From positions 1-13,835 of the forward strand of contig CAIQSY010000240.1 of NCBI GenBank assembly GCA_903874585.1: 13,835 bases of DNA, read 5' to 3'. The notes under the pieces are model-generated. The model made no database searches, was not told the DNA's origin, and saw only the letters and a program-made list of their open reading frames with translations. Shown here piece by piece: positions 6,039 to 12,532 of this stretch (its first letter is position 1; the number at the start of each line of letters is the position of its first letter). The position numbers were made by a program, and so were the translations under genes. The stretch comes from an uncultured Chlorobiaceae bacterium. Lineage in GTDB: Bacteria > Bacteroidota > Chlorobiia > Chlorobiales > Chlorobiaceae.

Positions 6039-6842
6039 TTAAATTGTTTGAAGATCTTTAATTGTTTTCTCGGATTTTTCAATTATGTTGGTGGCAGTCT
6101 TTATTGCATTATATATGGCATCAAAATTATCAGAAATTTTATTTTGACTGTGTGCCAAGTTATTTCTAATATCCTCAAAGGTTTCCATTTCATTTTTAAA
6201 TTGACTTTTACTCAACCCGAGAAGAGATAGTAGTTCTGGAGTTTCTATAGTAATCTTCTTCTTGTCGCATAATTGGGCATTTTCTAATAATGAGCCGATG
6301 CCACGAGATTTTCTATTTTCTTCAGCCTTTGCAAGCCGTTTGTTGTTAATTTTTTTCTTCCAACCATCATCGTTATCGGAGGATATCAATCTTGTCAAAT
6401 GCATTTCAGCAAGAGATATTAAACCGAATATATATATTCTTGCCGGTATTTTCTGGAAATCATATCGCGTTATTATACCAAAAATATCATTGTTTTGTAA
6501 AACAAGAAAAAATTTATTTGCTTTAAGTAGGTTGGCGACTTCATGAAGCGGAGTTGATTCTGAAATAATATCATTAAATGAAATTTCTTTAGTGTCGATA
6601 TTGCCTGTGGACGATTTGGTTACAATATGGGTAATTTTGTTTTTTGTATCAAATAGTCCGGCTTGATCAAATTTATTTCCATCCAGAAATTTTATTATTT
6701 CGTCTTCATTTGTGTCACATGAAAGATTGGCGAAGTTTTCTGAAATACTGATAGCTTTTATTGAATTGAAAATATACAGCAAATCCGACAGACTGTTTCC
6801 TGTTCGAATATTTTGTGCGTTGGTTGACAATAGTATTTCCAC
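6039..6842 (-). CDS. Protein with two CBS motifs and a HEPN-like C-terminal domain
   Basis: The 267-residue protein has two parts. Residues about 30-130 look like a CBS pair: ANLSCDTNEDEIIKFL...QAGLFD, then a second unit STPLHEVANLLKANKFFLVL...DIFGIITRYDF, the typical end of a CBS repeat. Residues about 132-262 are nearly all helix, with ISLAEMHLTRLI early and EDIRNNLAH (R226, H231) later. This Rx4H pattern is the signature of HEPN ribonucleases. CBS pairs bind adenine nucleotides such as AMP, ATP or SAM, so a nucleotide-gated RNase is plausible. The start is GTG at 6842-6840, the first possible codon after an in-frame TAA. It has no clear Shine-Dalgarno, and a MITE-like repeat ends only 20 bases upstream, so the native leader may have been replaced. 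The DNA is A+T-rich compared with the flanking housekeeping genes. Confidence 0.75.
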   Translation of the reverse strand: MEILLSTNAQNIRTGNSLSDLLYIFNSIKAISISENFANLSCDTNEDEIIKFLDGNKFDQAGLFDTKNKITHIVTKSSTGNIDTKEISFNDIISESTPLHEVANLLKANKFFLVLQNNDIFGIITRYDFQKIPARIYIFGLISLAEMHLTRLISSDNDDGWKKKINNKRLAKAEENRKSRGIGSLLENAQLCDKKKITIETPELLSLLGLSKSQFKNEMETFEDIRNNLAHSQNKISDNFDAIYNAIKTATNIIEKSEKTIKDLQTI

Positions 6843-6861
6843 GAGATCTATAGTTGATTAT

Positions 6862-7081
6862 TACCTAAGTTGATCGATCCCTCGAAGATTAGCTGGAATA
6901 TTAAAAGCCTTAAGTGTTTATTTTTTGTGATCGTTATGGTTTGCATTATCTGTAATGGTGCTCTTAACCCATTGAGTTGAAACTATTTTAAAATGGTAAA
7001 TTGATACTTAATTATTTTAAAACTATGCGTTATAAATATTAGGAAAAGCACTTTTCCATTGCTTATCGCTCAACTTAGGTA
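6862..7081. mobile_element. 220-bp MITE-like element with 17-bp terminal inverted repeats
   Basis: TACCTAAGTTGATCGAT (6862-6878) and ATCGCTCAACTTAGGTA (7065-7081) are inverted repeats matching at 16 of 17 positions. Both outer ends begin with TA, which fits a TA target duplication as made by IS630/Tc1-type transposases. The interior has no open frame of note and is A+T-rich. Near the right end it holds a small hairpin, GGAAAAG (7042-7048) with CTTTTCC (7051-7057). The size and coding-free interior fit a non-autonomous element. I do not recognise the parent IS, and no second copy occurs in the window. Confidence 0.6.
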
Positions 7082-7099
7082 TTAAACAAACCCCGAAAA

Positions 7100-7128
7100 A
7101 AATCAACGGAAGCCCAGCAAATCAACGG
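7100..7128. repeat. Short direct repeat AAATCAACGG, two copies
   Basis: AAATCAACGG occurs at 7100-7109 and again at 7119-7128, 19 bases apart. The second copy also forms a weak hairpin, ATCAA/TTGAT (7121-7135), followed by a T-run on the plus strand. It lies downstream of the secreted-protein gene on the minus strand and might serve as a weak terminator. The function is uncertain. Confidence 0.3.
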
Positions 7129-7150
7129 TATTGATCTTTTTTGGTACATT

Positions 7151-7903
7151 CTAATTTTTCTTTTTTCTTATAAAGCCAGCTATGAGGGCTATGATTCCAC
7201 CTATGATTGCCCCTGTAATCGCCTTGCCAACTACCTTGCCCCAATTAAAACTTCTTTCGGGTACAGGTAAACTATCGGACCATTTTGGTTTGTAAACCAA
7301 TTCAGGTGAAGGGGTCACAGACGTCGCAATTGATCGAAAAACAGGCTCATAGGTTGAAAAGTCCTCTTTTCTGGAATACGCATTTGCGTGAATAGATCCT
7401 TTTTCAGTTAGAATCATTCCAGAAATACCAATTATTGGCCCGATGTCATGCACGTTTGCTTCCAGACGCATCCAAATCATTTTATTTTTATTATCATAGA
7501 TCATTTTGCCTGCTTGAATATTTGATATGACGGTATTTAATTTTTTATTCTGATCTTCGAAATCGTCGACGCTCTTTTGCATAGAAAAACCTTGAAGTTT
7601 TTCCAATTGATTTTCGGGAATTCTGCCCAGATTATTAACTTGCATGAGAACGTATGGGAATTCGAACCAGTTTTTCTTACTATCCAACTGGAAACCACAG
7701 TCATAATGTTGTTTTTTTGCGTTAGGTCCTAAATCCGATAACATTTTTTCATATTTTTCAATAATATCGGTAGGAATTTCAATCCATCCATCGGGAATCG
7801 AAATTACATATCCATTCTTTTGAATATTCGCGCCATAAGCAACAGATGATATTGTCACCATGACAATAAAAAACAACAAAATTTCAATTCTTTTTATTTC
7901 CAT
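7151..7903 (-). CDS. Secreted protein with C-terminal membrane anchor, function unknown
   Basis: The 250-residue protein starts with a clear signal peptide: KR, a hydrophobic core (ILLFFIVMVTISSV), then AYGA, with cleavage likely after residue 25. Residues 30-45 read NGYVISIPDGWIEIP, a pattern of periplasmic domains that begin with a short beta hairpin. The C-terminus has a glycine-rich hydrophobic segment (KAITGAIIGGIIALIAGFI, about 225-243) closed by RKKKN. The mature protein should therefore sit outside the inner membrane, held by a C-terminal helix with a positive cytoplasmic tail. The start is firm, with AAGGAG seven bases before the ATG at 7903. It shares a ~55-bp upstream element with the small membrane gene at 8280. 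I do not recognise the family. Confidence 0.75.
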   Translation of the reverse strand: MEIKRIEILLFFIVMVTISSVAYGANIQKNGYVISIPDGWIEIPTDIIEKYEKMLSDLGPNAKKQHYDCGFQLDSKKNWFEFPYVLMQVNNLGRIPENQLEKLQGFSMQKSVDDFEDQNKKLNTVISNIQAGKMIYDNKNKMIWMRLEANVHDIGPIIGISGMILTEKGSIHANAYSRKEDFSTYEPVFRSIATSVTPSPELVYKPKWSDSLPVPERSFNWGKVVGKAITGAIIGGIIALIAGFIRKKKN

Positions 7904-7935
7904 GGTATTCTCCTTTTTGCTGTGTCAAACTATAA

Positions 7936-7999
7936 ATAGATTGATCCGCATAAACTGCTAATTTCTGAAGTACTCAATAAAGCTTTGACGCAATATATA
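7936..7999. repeat. Upstream element, copy A (related to 8309-8369)
   Basis: On the minus strand this copy contains TTCAGAAATTAGCAGTTTA followed by TGCGGAT. The copy upstream of 8280 has TTCAAAAATCTGCGGTTTA followed by GGCGGAT. They match at 21 of 26 positions, and further similarity (TTGCGT and AGTA blocks) continues away from the genes. The ATCCGC end of each lies about 40 bases from the start codon of its gene (7903 and 8280). A shared promoter or operator, or a dispersed repeat, would explain this. Confidence 0.4.
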
Positions 8000-8046
8000 T
8001 AATAAGTTGCTTTGGAATTTCCATTACTCAATGTCACAAGCTAATT

Positions 8047-8280
8047 TTACCCGAAAATTCTAATTACCCAATCAGGCGCACCAAAAAATAAGGACCACGC
8101 ACCAACAGGGCCTGTAACTATAAAAAATAGTGGAAACAAGCCAGCCAAAAACATCTTAAAGCTACCAAGCTGAATAGCCATCTACAACCAATATAAGTCA
8201 CCAAGTCCGATTAGAGGATATATTACCATCAATGATATGCCCATGACACCTGCAAACAAATCTTTAATTTTATGTATCAT
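8047..8280 (-). pseudogene. Small two-helix membrane protein interrupted by an in-frame amber codon
   Basis: The minus-strand frame from the ATG at 8280 reads MIHKIKDLFAGVMGISLMVI, then YPLIGLGDLYWL, TAG at 8184-8182 (codon 33), then MAIQLGSFKMFLAGLFPLFF, then IVTGPVGAWSLFFGAPDWVI and RIFG, with TAA at 8049-8047. Read through, this is a coherent 77-codon protein with two hydrophobic helices joined by a short loop and a conserved-looking GAPDWV end. The TAG follows TGG TTG, so a TGG-to-TAG change (tryptophan to amber) is the simplest cause. The TAG is directly followed by ATG, so coupled re-initiation could make two separate single-helix peptides. The Shine-Dalgarno before 8280 is weak (AGAGATA). 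The family is not recognised; I cannot say whether it still works. Confidence 0.55.
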
Positions 8281-8308
8281 TATCTCTGGTTATTACACAT
8301 GAAAATAA

Positions 8309-8369
8309 TTCGAATAATCCGCCTAAACCGCAGATTTTTGAAAAGTAACCGATATAATACGCAAAATTC
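8309..8369. repeat. Upstream element, copy B (related to 7936-7999)
   Basis: The sequence ATCCGCCTAAACCGC and the following GATTTTTGAAAAGTAACC align with copy A, as does the later ACGCAAAAT block. It sits about 37-90 bases upstream of the start at 8280 on the minus strand, nearly the same spacing as copy A before 7903. This fits a shared control element or a duplicated module boundary. Confidence 0.4.
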
Positions 8370-8387
8370 AGACCTTCTAAAACCTCC

Positions 8388-8577
8388 TCACCACCCCTCC
8401 ACCACAAACCAAACCCCCGTCGCAATCATAATCACACTGGCCACGTGGTAAAACCACCTCCACATTCTCTCGCTGATACTGTTCACCACCTTTTCCACAA
8501 GAATCAGCGCTGGCGCAGTGCCGATGCCGAAGAGCATCATCATCAGGTCACCTTGGAGCCATTCCTGTAAAAGGAGT
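8388..8577 (-). pseudogene. C-terminal remnant of a TauE/SafE (UreH-like) membrane transporter
   Basis: The minus-strand frame ending with TGA at 8390-8388 reads LQGDLMMMLFGIGTAPALIL, then VEKVVNSISERMWRWFYHVA, then SVIMIATGVWFVVEGW. The GxLxMLxFGxGTxPALxL helix followed by a short charged loop and a final hydrophobic helix is typical of the last two membrane segments of sulfite exporter TauE/SafE/UreH-type proteins. The rest of the gene (normally over 200 residues) is missing. Upstream the frame runs into DNA derived from an NlpC/P60 gene, so any start there, such as the TTG at 8624, is accidental. The family call is a motif judgement of moderate strength. Confidence 0.55.
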
Positions 8578-8580
8578 GAG

Positions 8581-8655
8581 GTGCTTCCATGGCAACGATA
8601 ACCGGTGCCGAGCAACCCAGCCAATAGAGAAAAAAAGATGGTTTAATGATTGTTG
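8581..8655 (-). pseudogene. Degenerate partial copy of the NlpC/P60 gene (matches 9709-9782)
   Basis: About four in five bases match 9709-9782 of the intact NlpC/P60 gene, in the same orientation, including TAACCGGTNCCGAGCAACCC and AATGATTGTTG blocks. It covers the codons for HLFFSIDGLLGTGYRSGGST, just before the catalytic cysteine. One base is inserted relative to the intact copy, so the frame is broken. The two copies lie on either side of the HigB-HigA pair. Confidence 0.7.
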
Positions 8656-8688
8656 ATCGTCACCCTGTTCCAATATATTTTTCTTGAA

Positions 8689-8711
8689 AAGATAATCCAT
8701 TGGATTATCTT
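8689..8711. promoter_or_regulatory. Perfect 11-bp palindrome, probable HigA operator
   Basis: AAGATAATCCA (8689-8699) and TGGATTATCTT (8701-8711) are perfect inverted arms around one T. The site ends six bases before the higB ATG. A possible promoter, TTGATC (8654-8659) and TATTTT around 8677-8682 with about 17 bases between, lies just upstream. Xre-type antitoxins such as HigA usually bind such palindromes to repress their own operon. Confidence 0.65.
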
Positions 8712-8716
8712 AGGCT

Positions 8717-9061
8717 ATGAATATCACTATCGTTGAAATGCCAGAATTTATCCGCAAATCGGAAAAGTTGCTCAATGCTCAGGAACATGATCTTCTGCTT
8801 TCTTTTCTTGCGACCAATCCAACGGTTGGAGTTTTGATTCAGGGTACCGGAGGGGTTCGGAAGCTGAGATGGGCGACTGGTAACAAAGGAAAAAGCGGTA
8901 GTACACGAATCATTTATTTTTATCACAATCCCGCAATCCCACTTTTTCTTTTAACGGCATTCAGTAAAAGTGATCAAGAGAATCTCACAAAAGCAGAACA
9001 GAATCAACTGGCAGGGTTGACGAAAATATTGATTGAAACATACAAGGGTAAACATGGATAA
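8717..9061 (+). CDS. higB: RelE/HigB-2-like toxin
   Basis: This 114-residue protein belongs to the RelE/ParE superfamily, HigB-2 subgroup, ribosome-dependent mRNA interferases. Typical segments are present: TIVEMPEF near the start, GTGGVRKLRWATGNKGKSGSTRIIYFY in the core (R and K residues for RNA contact) and PLFLLTAFSKSDQENLTKAE near the end. The gene order toxin then antitoxin is characteristic of HigBA. The ATG at 8717 has only a short AGG upstream, close to the palindromic operator. The stop overlaps the antitoxin start. Length and core are complete, so it is probably active when released. The mRNA cleavage rule cannot be told from sequence. Confidence 0.9.
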   Translation: MNITIVEMPEFIRKSEKLLNAQEHDLLLSFLATNPTVGVLIQGTGGVRKLRWATGNKGKSGSTRIIYFYHNPAIPLFLLTAFSKSDQENLTKAEQNQLAGLTKILIETYKGKHG

Positions 9062-9341
9062 CGCATTTGAGAGTATAAAAAAGAGTCTGGAAGAAGCCGT
9101 TGAATATGCACAAGGGAAAAAGGTAGAGGTCAGGGAATTTCACCCGGAACCGGTCAACGTGAAAAGTATCAGGCAAAAAACAGAGTTGACTCAGAAGGAA
9201 TTTGCTGCCGCATTTGGTATTAGTGTCGCGACGTTGAGGCATTGGGAACGAGGTGACCGAAAGCCCCAAGGTTCGGCACTTGTCTTGCTCAATTTAGTCA
9301 GAAAGTCTCCTGAAACGGTATTGCATGTTTTGAATCGGTGA
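9054..9341 (+). CDS. higA: HigA-like Xre-family antitoxin
   Basis: The 95-residue protein has a helix-turn-helix of the Xre/Cro type in its C-terminal half: VKSIRQKTELTQKEFAAAFG, then ISVATLRHWERGDRKPQGSA, the pattern expected of HigA antitoxins paired with HigB-2 toxins. The helical N-terminal part (FESIKKSLEEAVEYAQGKK) likely contacts the toxin. I chose the ATG at 9054 because AAGGG lies six bases upstream and it overlaps the higB stop (9059-9061) by eight bases, implying coupling. An in-frame ATG at 9033 lies inside higB and is less likely. It should repress from the palindrome at 8689-8711. Confidence 0.9.
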   Translation: MDNAFESIKKSLEEAVEYAQGKKVEVREFHPEPVNVKSIRQKTELTQKEFAAAFGISVATLRHWERGDRKPQGSALVLLNLVRKSPETVLHVLNR

Positions 9342-9404
9342 AGGTTGCATTCTCCACCCTTCGTGTCAGGTTTCCGAAAGTTTGATTTCAACTTGCAATA
9401 CGGC

Positions 9405-10022
9405 TCAGTAGGGCGTTATCAAGCGCGAGCCAAAAGCGTATCGTTTTTGATAATAGGGGACGAAAAGATTATCCAGCCGCACGCCACTACTTGCAGCATG
9501 AGCAAAACGGCGGCTATCAATCATAATGCCGACGTGATCAATCCGATTACCATCAATGCTGAAAAAAACAAGGTCGCCGCGCCTCACGTTCATATCGGTT
9601 AGCAGCGTACCAAAGGCGGCAAGCTCTCCGGCAGTACGCGGCAGAATCATGCCAAACTCCTGCAGATAAAGGTACTGTACAAAGCCAGAGCAATCGAAAC
9701 CGTCGGGCGTGCTTCCACCACTGCGGTAACCGGTACCGAGCAACCCATCAATCGAGAAAAACAGATGATCAAATGATTGTTGCTGAACCTTCAGCGGTAA
9801 TGGTTTAATGACTGCAGCGCCACCACCATCCAGCCTGCAGGAGATGTTCGATTTTCTCTTTTTTAAGCTATATTTATCCTCATAATGATATCCCGAACCT
9901 GTCCGTACACTTTGGCAACTGCCCATACCAAAAGTGGCACATGCAACCATGCCGAGGAGTATGGTGTTTCTGGCAAGTGATCGCCAGAGAGTGGTCGGAG
10001 ATATATAACGGGCTCTGTTCAT
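9405..10022 (-). CDS. NlpC/P60-family lipoprotein, probable peptidoglycan endopeptidase
   Basis: From the ATG at 10022 the protein has 205 residues. A lipoprotein signal runs to FGMGSC, with C36 the likely lipidated residue. The C-terminal NlpC/P60 domain has the catalytic cysteine in GFDCSGFV (C111) and histidines in RIDHVGIM (H163) and RFAHAAS (H175). Such enzymes cut the gamma-D-glutamyl-diaminopimelate bond in peptidoglycan; the lipid anchor would place it on the periplasmic side. The frame extends to a TTG at 10046, but that start lacks a ribosome site and would crowd the divergent lysC start, so ATG is preferred. It converges on higA. A degenerate piece of the same gene is found at 8581-8655. 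Confidence 0.88.
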   Translation of the reverse strand: MNRARYISPTTLWRSLARNTILLGMVACATFGMGSCQSVRTGSGYHYEDKYSLKKRKSNISCRLDGGGAAVIKPLPLKVQQQSFDHLFFSIDGLLGTGYRSGGSTPDGFDCSGFVQYLYLQEFGMILPRTAGELAAFGTLLTDMNVRRGDLVFFSIDGNRIDHVGIMIDSRRFAHAASSGVRLDNLFVPYYQKRYAFGSRLITPY

Positions 10023-10060
10023 ACAGAAAAGATAACAGTTAACCAACGTGTTTAAAAGCT

Positions 10061-11470
10061 ATGGCGGTCATGAAATTTGGCGGGACATCAGTAGGAACGT
10101 CCCGAGCTATGCAGCAGGCTATTTCCATTGTTGCCAGAGAAGAGAAAAAGCAGACGCCGCTTGTTGTGCTGAGCGCATGCAGCGGCATTACCAATAAACT
10201 TGTCCATATCGCCGATGCCGCCGGACGCAGTGCTCTCGATGAAGCAATGGCGCTTGCCGCTGAAGTGCGTGCATTCCACCTCAACCTTGTTGATGATCTT
10301 ATCAGTGGATTGGAACTGAAAGCCGAGCTTACCGTTACCATTGAACAACTTGCCAACCGTCTGGAGCTCCTCATCAAGGGCGTTGATATTGTCGGCGAAC
10401 TCACCGAGCGCTCGAAAGATATGTTCTGCTCATTCGGCGAACTGCTCTCAACAACCGTGTTTGCCGCAGCCATGAAAGAGCGTGGGCATAATGTTGCGTG
10501 GATTGATGTTCGCACCGTAATGATTACCGACGACAATTTCGGCTTTGCCCGCCCGCTTGATGAGGTGTGCGAAGCAAATGTTCGCCAGATTATTAAACCT
10601 CTGCTTGATGCAGGCACAACGGTTATTACGCAAGGCTACATCGGCGCAACAAAAGATGGCCGCACAACAACGCTTGGGCGTGGCGGTTCCGACTTTTCAG
10701 CCGCGCTGCTTGGCGCATGGCTCAACGATAACGCCATAGAGATTTGGACGGATGTTGATGGCGTCATGACCTGCGATCCACGCCTTGTACCCGACGCTCG
10801 CAGCATCAGAGTGATGACCTTTTCGGAGGCGGCTGAACTTGCCTATCTCGGCGCCAAAGTGCTGCACCCCGACACTATTGCGCCAGCCGTGCAGAAAAAT
10901 ATTCCCGTCTATGTGCTGAACTCCATCTGCCCCGACGCCAAAGGCACCATTATTACCAACGATCCCGAACGACTTTCGGGCATGAGTTACGAAGGTCTTG
11001 TGAAATCCATTGCTGTTAAAAAGAGCCAGTGCATCATTAACATCCGCTCAAACCGCATGATGGGCAGGCACGGCTTTATGAATCAGCTTTTCGATGTCTT
11101 TGCCCGTTACAGCGTTTCGGTGGAGATGATTTCAACCAGCGAAGTTTCGGTGTCGCTCACCGTTGACGATAAAAGTTTCAGCAACGAGCTGATTCAGGAT
11201 TTAAAGCAGTTTGGCGATGTTGAGATCGAACACAACGTCGCAACCATCAGCGTTGTGGGCGATAATCTCCGCATGTCACGCGGTGTGGCTGGCAGAATTT
11301 TCAGCGCATTGAAAGATGTCAATCTCAGAATGATCTCCCAGGGTGCTTCAGAAATCAACGTCGGTTTTGTCGTCGAAGAACCTGAAGTTGCAACGGCGGT
11401 GAATAATCTCCACAAAGAGTTTTTTTGTACTCCAGAGAATCATTGCATTTTTGAAATGCCTGCCAAATAG
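10061..11470 (+). CDS. lysC: Aspartate kinase
   Basis: The 469-residue protein phosphorylates L-aspartate with ATP, the first step towards lysine, threonine, methionine and diaminopimelate. The N-terminal amino acid kinase domain shows KFGGTSVG (residues 5-12), FCSFGELLS (about 120), TTLGRGGSDFSAALLG and WTDVDGVMTCDPR. The C-terminal ~150 residues form two ACT-type regulatory domains, with SVEMISTSEVSVSLTVD and LRMISQGASEINVGFVV, which usually bind lysine or threonine as inhibitor. It resembles monofunctional AKIII-type enzymes and has no homoserine dehydrogenase part. The ATG at 10061 was chosen; M4 is also possible, as neither has a clear Shine-Dalgarno. The gene diverges from the NlpC/P60 gene with 38 bases between them, which must hold both promoters. 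Confidence 0.95.
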   Translation: MAVMKFGGTSVGTSRAMQQAISIVAREEKKQTPLVVLSACSGITNKLVHIADAAGRSALDEAMALAAEVRAFHLNLVDDLISGLELKAELTVTIEQLANRLELLIKGVDIVGELTERSKDMFCSFGELLSTTVFAAAMKERGHNVAWIDVRTVMITDDNFGFARPLDEVCEANVRQIIKPLLDAGTTVITQGYIGATKDGRTTTLGRGGSDFSAALLGAWLNDNAIEIWTDVDGVMTCDPRLVPDARSIRVMTFSEAAELAYLGAKVLHPDTIAPAVQKNIPVYVLNSICPDAKGTIITNDPERLSGMSYEGLVKSIAVKKSQCIINIRSNRMMGRHGFMNQLFDVFARYSVSVEMISTSEVSVSLTVDDKSFSNELIQDLKQFGDVEIEHNVATISVVGDNLRMSRGVAGRIFSALKDVNLRMISQGASEINVGFVVEEPEVATAVNNLHKEFFCTPENHCIFEMPAK

Positions 11471-11527
11471 CGCTATTGCAGAACACAAATCGTTAAAAAA
11501 CGTTAAGGAACTAAGAGGTAAAACCCT

Positions 11528-12517
11528 ATGGATTATAAAAAAGCCGGAGTCGATATCAGTGCAGGCGAAGAGTTTGTCCGCATGATTAAACCACAAGTTC
11601 GTCAAACTTTTACACCCGGCGTCATCACGGATATTGGAGCGTTCGGTGGTTTTTTTCTGCCCGATTTCTCTCAGTATAAAAAGCCGGTGATGGTCAGCAG
11701 CATCGACGGCGTTGGCACGAAGCTCAAAATTGCCATTGAACTTGGAAAATACGATACCGTGGGTTCATGCCTCGTCAACCACTGTGTGAACGATATTCTG
11801 GTCTGTGGCGCAAAACCACTCTTCTTTCTCGATTACTACGCTTGCGGAAAACTCACGCCCGATATTGCCGCATCAGTGGTGACCGGCATGGTAAATGCCT
11901 GTCGTGAAAATGGATGTGCTCTGATTGGTGGCGAAACCGCTGAAATGCCCGGACTCTATCAGGAGAGAGATTTTGACCTCGCCGGCTCGATTGTCGGCGT
12001 GGTTGATCATGAAAAAATCATCAACGGCTCATCAGTAAAAGCTGATGATGTCATGCTTGGGCTGCCATCAACCGGCTTGCACACCAACGGCTACTCGCTT
12101 GCACGCAAAGTGCTCGAAGGCAGAATGCACCACACATTTTCAGGGCTTGAAGGCACCGTTGGCGAGGCGCTGCTGAACATTCACCGTTCCTATCTCCGCG
12201 TCATTGAGCCCTTTTTCGAATTGGAGGAGCTTCACGGATTGTCGCACATTACGGGCGGCGGACTTATGGGCAACACCATGCGCATTGTGCCTGAAGGACT
12301 GAAACTTGATGTTGAGTGGAACTCATGGCCAGAACCGGTGATTTTCGATATTATCCGCAAAGAGGGGAACGTGCCTGAAGAGGATATGCGCCGAACCTTC
12401 AATCTTGGCGTTGGTCTGGTGATGATTCTCGATAAAAATGCAGTGGATAGCGTGCTTTCCCGCTTGAAATCTCAGGGTGAAAATGCGTACATTATTGGAA
12501 AAGTCTCCAGAATCTGA
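11528..12517 (+). CDS. purM: Phosphoribosylformylglycinamidine cyclo-ligase
   Basis: PurM (AIR synthetase) closes the imidazole ring, converting FGAM and ATP to AIR in purine synthesis, in the cytosol. The 329-residue protein has the N-terminal signature GVDISAGEEFV, the nucleotide-binding SSIDGVGTKLKIA, NHCVNDILVCGAKPLFFLDYYA, GGETAEMPGLY, the GLPSTGLHTNGYSLAR loop and HITGGGLMGN. The length is normal. A Shine-Dalgarno-like AGAGGT lies about nine bases before the ATG. It follows lysC by 57 bases and precedes plsY by 15, so co-transcription with plsY and gpsA is likely. No attenuator or riboswitch is seen in the short gap. Confidence 0.97.
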   Translation: MDYKKAGVDISAGEEFVRMIKPQVRQTFTPGVITDIGAFGGFFLPDFSQYKKPVMVSSIDGVGTKLKIAIELGKYDTVGSCLVNHCVNDILVCGAKPLFFLDYYACGKLTPDIAASVVTGMVNACRENGCALIGGETAEMPGLYQERDFDLAGSIVGVVDHEKIINGSSVKADDVMLGLPSTGLHTNGYSLARKVLEGRMHHTFSGLEGTVGEALLNIHRSYLRVIEPFFELEELHGLSHITGGGLMGNTMRIVPEGLKLDVEWNSWPEPVIFDIIRKEGNVPEEDMRRTFNLGVGLVMILDKNAVDSVLSRLKSQGENAYIIGKVSRI

Positions 12518-12532
12518 TAATCAAAAAAGGTT

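Noticed and set aside
8182..8184. TAG read as pyrrolysine
   Set aside because: There is no pylT/pylS in view and the context (after TGG TTG, membrane helix border) is explained by a Trp-to-amber mutation.
7904..8390. Integron-like attC sites between small gene cassettes
   Set aside because: The repeated elements before 7903 and 8280 suggested a cassette array, but no paired RYYYAAC/GTTRRRY core sites or typical attC folding could be found, and no integrase gene is in the window.
8388..8624. 78-codon frame as an intact small membrane gene
   Set aside because: Its TTG start and first ~15 codons derive from the degenerate NlpC/P60 copy; only the part from about codon 17 on matches a transporter C-terminus, so it is a chimeric remnant.
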